From contig DASPXK010000259.1 of assembly GCA_035637315.1 (NCBI GenBank), forward strand, positions 1-12,927: 12,927 bases of DNA, given 5' to 3'. Positions within the stretch are counted from its first letter, which is position 1. Every line of letters starts with the position of its first letter. The position numbers were made by a program, and so were the translations under genes. Positions 1 to 5,403 of this stretch are shown piece by piece. This DNA is from DASPXK01 sp035637315 (GTDB lineage: Bacteria; Chloroflexota; UBA6077; JACCZL01). The notes under the pieces were generated by a model that saw only the letters and a program-made list of their open reading frames with translations, was not told where the DNA came from and did no database searches.

Positions 1-902
1 CGACTGACGCGCGGGTTGACCTCGATGACGAAGTACTCTCGCGATTGGGGGTCGAGCGCGAACTGGATGTTGCATCCACCGCGGATGTCCAGCGCGCGGA
101 TGATCTTGATCGCGGCCGAGCGGAGCATCTGGTACTCGAAGTCGGACAGGGTCTGGCTGGGCGCGACCACGATCGAGTCACCGGTGTGGACGCCCATCGG
201 GTCGAAGTTCTCCATGTTGCAGACCACGATGCACGTGTCTGCGGCGTCACGGAGCACTTCGTACTCCAGCTCCTTCCAGCCGACCAGCGATCGCTCGACC
301 AGGACTTGGCCCGCTGGACTGGCAGCCAGGCCCAGGCTGGCTATCTGGCGCAGGTGGGCGGGGTTGTCGGCCTCCCCACCACCCGTGCCGCCCAGCGTGA
401 AGGCCGGCCGCACAATGACCGGGAAGCCGTTGCGGGTACCGAAGGCGAGGGCCTCGTCGACGCTTGTTGCGGTGATGCTCTCAGGAACCGGCTCGCCGAT
501 CCGGATCAGCATCTGCTTGAACAGCTCGCGGTCCTCCGCCATATTGATCGACTCGAGCCCGGTTCCGATCAGCTCCGCGCCGTAGCGCTCGAATATCCCT
601 GCCGCAGAAGCCTCGACGGCCAGGTTGAGGCCGGTCTGCCCGCCAAGCGTCGCCAGTACGCCGTCTGGACGCTCGCGGCGCAGGACGTCCTCGAGCGTCT
701 CGACGGTCAGCGGCTCGACGTAGATGACGTCGGCGACGCCCTCGTCCGTCATGATCGTGGCCGGATTTGAATTGACCAGAACCGTTGCGACGCCCTCCTC
801 GCGCAGCGCCCGACAGGCCTGGGTGCCGGCGTAGTCGAACTCGGCTGCCTGGCCGATCACGATCGGACCGGATCCGATCACCAGCACCTTGCTCGGGCTC
901 AT
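1..902 (-). CDS. carB: Carbamoyl-phosphate synthase large subunit, N-terminal part (runs off window)
   Basis: CarB makes carbamoyl phosphate from bicarbonate, two ATP and the ammonia channelled from CarA. Only the first 300 residues are in the window; the frame is open to the left edge. What is visible is the N-terminal pre-ATP-grasp domain and most of the first (carboxyphosphate) ATP-grasp domain. Family signatures include GSGPIVIGQAAEFDYAGTQA near residues 10-29, VNSNPATIMTD at 43-53, GGQTGLN at 87-93, the glycine-rich ATP loop LGGTGGGEAD at 170-179, GVHTGDSI at 237-244 and EVNPRVS at 294-300. These align without gaps to my memory of E. coli CarB. The ATG overlaps the carA stop as ATGA, which fixes the start and implies translational coupling. 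It is the last visible gene of the pyr operon; pyrD, pyrF and pyrE may lie beyond the edge. Confidence 0.97.
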   Translation of the reverse strand, partial: MSPSKVLVIGSGPIVIGQAAEFDYAGTQACRALREEGVATVLVNSNPATIMTDEGVADVIYVEPLTVETLEDVLRRERPDGVLATLGGQTGLNLAVEASAAGIFERYGAELIGTGLESINMAEDRELFKQMLIRIGEPVPESITATSVDEALAFGTRNGFPVIVRPAFTLGGTGGGEADNPAHLRQIASLGLAASPAGQVLVERSLVGWKELEYEVLRDAADTCIVVCNMENFDPMGVHTGDSIVVAPSQTLSDFEYQMLRSAAIKIIRALDIRGGCNIQFALDPQSREYFVIEVNPRVS

Positions 903-2026
903 CCGGCCGACCCGCGCCGTCGGGCGATCAACTCGAACAGGCGATCGAACTGAGGCTGGCTGTCCTGGGGACCCGGGCATCCTTCTGGATGAAACTGCAC
1001 CGAGAAGACTGGCAGCTCGCGGTGCCGGAGACCTTCGACCGAGCCATCGTTGAGGCTGACGTGGCTGACTTCGAAGCCACTGGCTTCCAGGGCCGGTCCC
1101 GGCTCCACCTGGAACTCATGGTTCTGGCTCGTCACCGCGACCCGCCCCGTGGCGAGCTCTCTGACGGGGTGGTTCGCCCCGTGGTGGCCGAACGGCAGGC
1201 GACTGGTCGAGGCCCCGGCGGCCTGGCCAATGATCTGGTGGCCGAGGCAGATTCCCATCATCGGGACGCCGGTTGGGATCAACTGCTGGGTGGCCCGGAC
1301 CGCGTCGGCGAGCTGGGCCGGGTCGCCTGGGCCGTTTGACAGCACGACCGCATCTGGCCGGCTCGCCAGGATTCGGTCGGCGCCCGCCTCCCATGGCAGC
1401 AGCTCGACCATCGCACCGCGCCGCTGAAGCGAGCGGGCGATGTTCGCCTTGTAGCCATAGTCCACCAGCACCACCCTTGGCGCTTCAGAGGCCTCGGCCG
1501 CCGGCGCCGGACTCTGTGAGGAGACCTCCGCGACCAGGTCCTTCTCGGACAGCGGCGTGACGCGTCGGGCCTCCTCCGACAGGCGCGCTAGCTCCGCTGG
1601 CGAGAAGCCGCCGTCTGCGCTCTGGCGCAGGACCGCCCGCAGCGCGCCGCGCGCGCGGAGTCGACGCGTCAGGGCGCGCGTGTCGATCCCCTGTACGCCC
1701 GGGACGCCCCAGCGCCGCAGGTAATCGTGGAGACTGCCCTGGCTTTCCCAATGCTGGGGTTGGTCGGCTAGCTCGCGAACGAGCAGAGCCGCCAGCCAAG
1801 GCCGCCGGGCCTCCTGAGCAGCGGGTGAGACGCCGTAGTTGCCAACCTGGGGATGTGTCAGCACGACAAGCTGGCCACGATACGACGGATCGGTGCTGAT
1901 CTCCTGGTAGCCAGTCATCGCCGTGTTGAAGACTACCTCGCCCTCGGCGTCGACGTCGGCGCCGAACGGCTGTCCGACGAAGATGCTGCCGTCCTCCAGC
2001 GCGAGGGCGGCTTCTCGCTCACTCAT
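899..2026 (-). CDS. carA: Carbamoyl-phosphate synthase small (glutaminase) subunit
   Basis: CarA hydrolyses glutamine and passes ammonia to CarB for the first step of pyrimidine and arginine synthesis. At 375 residues it has normal family length. The N-terminal CPSase domain (about 1-150) carries VVFNTAMTGYQEISTDPSY at 31-49 and GIDTRALTRRLR at 113-124. A short linker rich in alanine, serine and glutamate follows (about 165-182). The class I amidotransferase domain (about 184-370) has the oxyanion strand LSNGPGDP at 229-236, the nucleophile Cys260 in GICLGHQ, FGHHGANHPV at 279-288, and the catalytic pair His346/Glu348 in QFHPEG. The triad is intact, so the enzyme should be active. Its ATG overlaps the pyrC stop and its TGA overlaps the carB start (ATGA both times), so pyrC-carA-carB are probably translationally coupled. 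Confidence 0.97.
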   Translation of the reverse strand: MSEREAALALEDGSIFVGQPFGADVDAEGEVVFNTAMTGYQEISTDPSYRGQLVVLTHPQVGNYGVSPAAQEARRPWLAALLVRELADQPQHWESQGSLHDYLRRWGVPGVQGIDTRALTRRLRARGALRAVLRQSADGGFSPAELARLSEEARRVTPLSEKDLVAEVSSQSPAPAAEASEAPRVVLVDYGYKANIARSLQRRGAMVELLPWEAGADRILASRPDAVVLSNGPGDPAQLADAVRATQQLIPTGVPMMGICLGHQIIGQAAGASTSRLPFGHHGANHPVRELATGRVAVTSQNHEFQVEPGPALEASGFEVSHVSLNDGSVEGLRHRELPVFSVQFHPEGCPGPQDSQPQFDRLFELIARRRGSAG

Positions 2027-3345
2027 CGCGGCGTCTCGTGCACCACCTGGCCACCAACCAGCGTGAGGCGGACCATGCCGCGCAGGCGCTCGCCCGCCAG
2101 TGGTGAGTTCTTCCCCTTCGAGTAGAAGCGCTCAACGTCGACCGTCCATTCGGCCGACGGATCAAGCACGACCACGTCGGCTGGCGCGCCGATCTCCAGC
2201 GAGCCAGCGTTCAGAGCGAACGCCCGGGCGGGACCGATCGTCAACAGGCGGACCAATCTTGGCAGATCGAGCTGGCTACCGTGGACGAGACGCATGAGCA
2301 GCCCGAAGGCGGTCTCCAGACCCGAGATGCCGGGCGCCGCCTGATCGAACTCACAGTCCTTGTCGACCACGGTGTGCGGCGCATGATCTGTTGCGATCGC
2401 GTCGATCGCCCCATCGAGCAGCCCCGCCAGCAGCGCAGCGCGGTCTTCGTTGCCGCGCAGCGGCGGACTGACCCGGCAATTTGTGTCGTACGGTGGGCGC
2501 CCGGAGCCGTTGCCGGCCACCCAGTCGTCGGTCAGGAGAAGGTGGTGGGGCGTCACCTCGGCGGTCACCCGCACGCCGCGTGCCTTCGCCTCGCGGACCA
2601 GGTCGACCGACGCCGCCGTGCTGAGGTGCGCCAGGTGAAGTCGCCCCTGGGTCGCGCGCGCCAGCACGAGGTCACGAGCGACGGCGATCTCTTCGGCCTC
2701 GGACGGTACGCCGCGCAGGCCGAGCAGGCTGGCCACCCTGCCCTCGTGGACGACCCCGCAATCCGCCAGCACGGCGTCCTCGCAGTGATCGACGATCGGG
2801 CGTCCGGCGATGCGGCTGTACGCCAGCGCATGGCGCATGAGCAGGTTGCTATCGACCGAACGGCCATCGTCCGAGAAGGCGACCGCGCCCGCGGCAGCCA
2901 TGTCTGCCATCTCGGATAGCTCGGCTCCCTTCTGGCCTTTGGTGATCGTGCCGATGGGGTGCACCCGGACCAACCCGGTCCGGCCAGCCGCCGAGATGAC
3001 CCACCCGACATCGGAGGCGGTATCCAGGGTCGGATTGGTGTTGGGCATGCAACACACGGTCGTGAAGCCGCCGGCCGCGGCCGCCCGCGTGCCGCTCGCG
3101 ATCGTCTCTTTGTCCTCGAAACCCGGCTCGCGCAAGTGGCAGTGAAGGTCGACGAAGCCGGGCGCCACCACGAGCCCCCGCACGTCGATTGTCCGCTCGC
3201 CATTGCTGGACTCGCGCTGTCTTCCTCGATCGGCCCGCGTCCCGACACTCGCGATCAGCCCATCGTCGATGACGACGTCGGCAATCTCGTCGATCCCCTG
3301 GTGCGGATCGATCACTCGCCCACCGATCAACCGCAACCTGTTCAT
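2023..3345 (-). CDS. pyrC: Dihydroorotase, class I (zinc amidohydrolase)
   Basis: PyrC cyclises N-carbamoyl-aspartate to dihydroorotate, the third step of UMP synthesis. The 440-residue product is the long class I type of Gram-positive pyr operons. Visible metal ligands are His68 and His70 in DLHCHLREPG, Asp160 in FSDDG, His187 in VDHCED, His240 in LAHLST and Asp320 in ATDHAPH; GFTTVCCMPNTNPTLD follows the first pair. The C-terminal KGKNSPLAG and the composite beta domain end are also typical. I start at the ATG at 3345: GAGGA lies 5 nt upstream and it is 7 nt after the pyrB stop. Two in-frame ATGs further upstream (3387, 3363) fall inside pyrB and would add residues that are not family-like. 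All ligands are present, so this is not an inactive DHOase-like partner of PyrB. Confidence 0.96.
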   Translation of the reverse strand: MNRLRLIGGRVIDPHQGIDEIADVVIDDGLIASVGTRADRGRQRESSNGERTIDVRGLVVAPGFVDLHCHLREPGFEDKETIASGTRAAAAGGFTTVCCMPNTNPTLDTASDVGWVISAAGRTGLVRVHPIGTITKGQKGAELSEMADMAAAGAVAFSDDGRSVDSNLLMRHALAYSRIAGRPIVDHCEDAVLADCGVVHEGRVASLLGLRGVPSEAEEIAVARDLVLARATQGRLHLAHLSTAASVDLVREAKARGVRVTAEVTPHHLLLTDDWVAGNGSGRPPYDTNCRVSPPLRGNEDRAALLAGLLDGAIDAIATDHAPHTVVDKDCEFDQAAPGISGLETAFGLLMRLVHGSQLDLPRLVRLLTIGPARAFALNAGSLEIGAPADVVVLDPSAEWTVDVERFYSKGKNSPLAGERLRGMVRLTLVGGQVVHETPR

Positions 3346-3352
3346 CGAGTCC

Positions 3353-4381
3353 TCAGTCTTCATCCTCGAATGGCGCCGCGCCGCCACCCGACAGCAGGTA
3401 CAGCAGCGCCATGCGGACGGCGACCCCGTTGGTCACCTGCTCCTTGATGACCGACTGGATGCCGTGGGCGACATCGGGCGCGATCTCGACGCCTTCGTTC
3501 ATCGGCCCCGGGTGCATCACGAGCGCGCCGGGTCTGGCCAGCTTCAGACGGTCAGAGGTCAGACCATAGAGCCGTGAGTATTCACGAATGCTCGGGATCA
3601 GGCCGCCATGTTGCCGCTCATGCTGAAGCCGGAGCGCCATCACAATGTCGGCATCCCCGAGAGCATCGTCGATCCGTTCGGCGATCCGGACCGGCCAGGG
3701 CAGACCGCATGGATCGAGCAGCCAATCCCGCGGCATCAGCGTCGGCGGCGCGCACAGGGTCACCTGGGCGCCGAGCTTGGTGAGGCCCCACAGCGCCGAG
3801 CGGGCGACGCGGCTGTGCAGGACGTCGCCGACGATTGTCACTCGTACGCCGGCGACCCGACCTAGCCGTTCGCGAATGGTGAACACATCCAACAGCCCCT
3901 GGGTCGGATGGGCGTGCCAGCCATCGCCGCCGTTGATGACGGCCGAATCGAGCCGCGAGGCGACCACCCAGGGCGCGCCGCTCTGGGGGTGGCGCATGAC
4001 TACGATGTCCGCTCCGATCGCCTGGAGCGTGCGGAGCGTGTCGAGCAGCGACTCGCCCTTGGTGACGCTGCTGCCGGAGGCGGTCACGTTCACCGCGTCG
4101 GCGCCCAGCACCTTGGCCGCGACCTCGACCGAGACCCGCGTGCGCGTGCTGGGCTCGTAGAACATCGTCACGATGGTCTTGCCGCGGAGGGCTGGGACCT
4201 TCTTGATCGGGCGCGACAGGACCTCCTTCATGGCGACAGCGGTGTCCAGCACCTGGACGATCTCGGCGGGCGAGAAATCGTCCAGCTCCAGGACGTGTCT
4301 GCGACCCGGCCAGGCGGGGACGACCGCCTCCGTCGCACGCGCGACGTCAGACTCTCGGGGGCGAAGCTCGACGGCGGCCAT
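3353..4381 (-). CDS. pyrB: Aspartate carbamoyltransferase catalytic chain
   Basis: PyrB condenses carbamoyl phosphate with aspartate, the committed step of pyrimidine synthesis. Carbamoyl-phosphate motif YEPSTRTRVS is at residues 75-84, KGESLLDTLRTLQ at 108-120, MRHPQSGAP at 129-137, and the GDGWHAHPTQGLLD segment at 152-165 carries His, Pro and Gln active-site positions. The aspartate domain shows VGDVLHSRVARS at 185-196, MALRLQHER at 248-256 and MHPGPMNEGVEI at 289-300. The 342 residues exceed the usual 300-310 because about 28 residues precede the normal first strand (HVLELDDFSP). I use ATG 4381, which has GAGGGG 8 nt upstream; a GTG at 4390 in the same frame is too close to that site. No pyrI regulatory-chain gene is adjacent, so control is probably through PyrR. 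Confidence 0.95.
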   Translation of the reverse strand: MAAVELRPRESDVARATEAVVPAWPGRRHVLELDDFSPAEIVQVLDTAVAMKEVLSRPIKKVPALRGKTIVTMFYEPSTRTRVSVEVAAKVLGADAVNVTASGSSVTKGESLLDTLRTLQAIGADIVVMRHPQSGAPWVVASRLDSAVINGGDGWHAHPTQGLLDVFTIRERLGRVAGVRVTIVGDVLHSRVARSALWGLTKLGAQVTLCAPPTLMPRDWLLDPCGLPWPVRIAERIDDALGDADIVMALRLQHERQHGGLIPSIREYSRLYGLTSDRLKLARPGALVMHPGPMNEGVEIAPDVAHGIQSVIKEQVTNGVAVRMALLYLLSGGGAAPFEDED

Positions 4382-4389
4382 CAGGGACA

Positions 4390-4425
4390 CCCCTCGCCCG
4401 ACTCCTCCCCGAGGCGGAGAGGGGC
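4390..4425. repeat. Imperfect GC-rich palindromic repeat, copy 1 (pyrR-pyrB gap)
   Basis: Read on the minus strand this begins GCCCCTCTCC, runs through CTCGGGGAGGA and ends GAGGGG, so the ends are complementary (CCCCTC with GAGGGG). A second member of the same family lies at 10461-10504. It fills most of the 63-nt pyrR-pyrB spacer. Its terminal GAGGGG is well placed to be the pyrB Shine-Dalgarno. The family resemblance is seen directly; that it is a dispersed genomic repeat is inferred from having two copies here. Confidence 0.6.
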
Positions 4426-4444
4426 GAAATCCGTCTGGCCGAGA

Positions 4445-5035
4445 TCAGCTGGCTGGCTTGCGCACGATGACGCCATCACGTCCGTCCACCTCCATCAGGT
4501 GCACCTCGACCATCTCAAAGCGTGAGGTAGGCACGTTCTTCCCGACGTAGTCGGCCCTGATCGGCAGCTCGCGATGCCCGCGGTCCACCAGGACCAGGAG
4601 CTGAATCGCCCGTGGGCGGCCGAAATCGACCAGCGCGTCCATCGCCGCTCGCGCGGTGCGGCCCGTGTACAGCACGTCGTCGACGAGCACGACCTTGAGG
4701 CCCTGGACATCCATCGGCAACGCGGTCCGTCCGATCGGCGGCGTCACGCGTCGCGCGAGGTCGTCGCGGTACAGCGTTATGTCGAGCTCTCCGACCGGCG
4801 GCGAGACGCCCTCGAAGTCCCGGATCCGCTGAGCGACTCGATGCGCGAGAGGCACCCCCCGGGTCTGGATGCCGACCAACGCGACCCGATCGGTCCCCGA
4901 GTTTCGCTCGATGATCTCGTGCGCCATCCTGGTCAGCGCCCGCCGCACGTCCTCGGCAGTCATCAGCACCACGCCCGCCCGGACGGAGGAGGGGGCGTCG
5001 GGCTCTGCGGCGCTCAAGCCGTCTTCGTCGGGCAC
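4445..5035 (-). CDS. pyrR: PyrR: pyr operon RNA-binding attenuation protein / uracil phosphoribosyltransferase
   Basis: PyrR senses UMP and binds a conserved loop in pyr mRNA to promote termination; many homologues also convert uracil and PRPP to UMP. The product has 196 residues. About 20 N-terminal residues precede the usual start region (VLMTAEDVRRALTRMAHEI). The PRPP-binding loop VVLVDDVLYTGRTARAAM is at residues 115-132, LVGIQTRGVPLA at 53-64, ELDITLYRDDL at 83-93, and the family-specific LPIRADYVGKNVPTS at 157-171. I start at the GTG at 5035: AGGAGG (5043-5048) lies 7 nt upstream, with a run of seven T as spacer. That AGGAGG is the 3' arm of the leader terminator, so pyrR translation should also depend on hairpin state. 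It heads the pyr operon, so PyrR probably controls its own synthesis. Confidence 0.96.
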   Translation of the reverse strand: MPDEDGLSAAEPDAPSSVRAGVVLMTAEDVRRALTRMAHEIIERNSGTDRVALVGIQTRGVPLAHRVAQRIRDFEGVSPPVGELDITLYRDDLARRVTPPIGRTALPMDVQGLKVVLVDDVLYTGRTARAAMDALVDFGRPRAIQLLVLVDRGHRELPIRADYVGKNVPTSRFEMVEVHLMEVDGRDGVIVRKPAS

Positions 5036-5097
5036 AAAAAAACCTCCTGACGCCGGAGGCGGCTCCTCAGACGCAGGAAGCTAGCCAGATCAGGCAT
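5014..5097 (-). CDS. Putative 27-residue pyr leader peptide
   Basis: An ATG at 5097 is preceded by a strong AAGGAGG (5106-5112) at 8-nt spacing and opens a 27-codon frame, MPDLASFLRL onward, closing with TGA at 5014-5016. The frame runs straight through the terminator hairpin and overlaps the first 22 nt of pyrR in another frame. The peptide is arginine- and leucine-rich and resembles nothing I know; its sequence is probably irrelevant. Translating it would place ribosomes on the 5' arm of the hairpin (5074-5080) and prevent termination. Its Shine-Dalgarno overlaps the base of the PyrR loop. The ORF and its ribosome-binding site are seen; the leader role is inference. A comparable translation-coupled scheme was, as I recall, proposed for the Thermus pyr operon. 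Confidence 0.6.
   Translation of the reverse strand: MPDLASFLRLRSRLRRQEVFLCPTKTA
5036..5080 (-). terminator. Intrinsic terminator / attenuator in pyr leader, containing the pyrR RBS
   Basis: On the minus strand the 5' arm CUUCCUG (5080-5074) pairs with CAGGAGG (5049-5043) with one G-U. Above it CGUCUGAGG (5073-5065) pairs with CCUCCGGCG (5059-5051) with one mismatch and one G-U. The loop is AGCCG, there is a single bulged U at 5050, and seven U follow (5042-5036). This is a textbook Rho-independent terminator immediately before the pyrR GTG. The 3' arm holds AGGAGG, the pyrR Shine-Dalgarno, so the same hairpin can block both elongation and initiation. Confidence 0.85.
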
Positions 5098-5105
5098 CCT
5101 AGCGG

Positions 5106-5142
5106 CCTCCTTGCCGGTCTCACAGGACCGCCTTAAAGGTGC
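5106..5142 (-). promoter_or_regulatory. PyrR-binding loop (anti-antiterminator RNA element)
   Basis: The minus-strand transcript reads CCUUUAAGG, then CGGUC-CUGUGA-GACCG (5130-5115), then GCAAGGAGG. The hairpin with hexaloop CUGUGA, flanked so that UCCNGNGAG is formed, matches the PyrR recognition consensus known from Bacillus-type leaders. So does the lower stem CCUU (5139-5136) with AAGG (5112-5109), separated from the upper stem by an internal loop. The adjacent pyrR gene supports the call. UMP-bound PyrR would stabilise this fold and hide the AAGGAGG used by the leader ORF or by an antiterminator pairing. Confidence 0.88.
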
Positions 5143-5181
5143 CGGGCGAACGCACGCCGTGTTCGCCGTTTCTTCGCCTTG

Positions 5182-5211
5182 ACTATAGACCCCGCGTGAC
5201 CTCCTCCGCAA
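5182..5211 (-). promoter_or_regulatory. Probable promoter of the pyr operon
   Basis: The minus strand carries TATAGT (5187-5182) preceded by TTGCGG (5211-5206) at 18-nt spacing. The -10 is good and the -35 only partial. Transcription would start near 5175 and give a leader of about 140 nt that includes the whole PyrR loop, leader ORF and terminator, which is what the attenuator needs. Confidence 0.65.
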
Positions 5212-5245
5212 CGTCCGTCGTCGCCGAAACGCGCGGTCGGCTGAG

Positions 5246-5257
5246 CCTACCGGTAGG
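5246..5257. promoter_or_regulatory. 12-bp perfect palindrome, candidate operator between divergent units
   Basis: CCTACCGGTAGG is a perfect inverted repeat, and two further matching pairs flank it after one mismatch. It lies about 35 bp upstream of the predicted pyr -35 and about 145 bp upstream of pucR, in sequence with no other assignment. It could be an operator for either direction. The symmetry is seen; the role is inferred. Confidence 0.35.
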
Positions 5258-5387
5258 TTCGTACGGCCAGATGACGGCCCCGCTCACACAGCTACCCAGC
5301 ACGAGAACCATCCTTCTTCGTACCGTCGAGATCGAGGCGCGCCAGGAGCAGGGCTCATCCGGGCATTGCGGCCGATGCTGTACATTC

Positions 5388-5401
5388 TGCACAATTGTGC
5401 A
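5388..5401. promoter_or_regulatory. 14-bp perfect palindrome next to the pucR start, candidate autoregulatory operator
   Basis: TGCACAATTGTGCA is perfectly symmetrical and ends 2 bp before the ATG at 5404. A further TGCAC half-site overlaps its right end and another follows at 5406-5410. A poor -10-like TACATT lies at 5381-5386, so a bound dimer would cover the start of transcription. PucR-family proteins often control their own or neighbouring genes, so autoregulation is a natural guess. The site does not resemble the B. subtilis PucR box as I remember it. Confidence 0.5.
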
Positions 5402-5403
5402 CT

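Noticed and set aside
45..770. Long plus-strand open frame opposite carB
   Set aside because: It is the antisense shadow of a clearly conserved CarB reading; its translation has no family features and high GC lengthens antisense frames.
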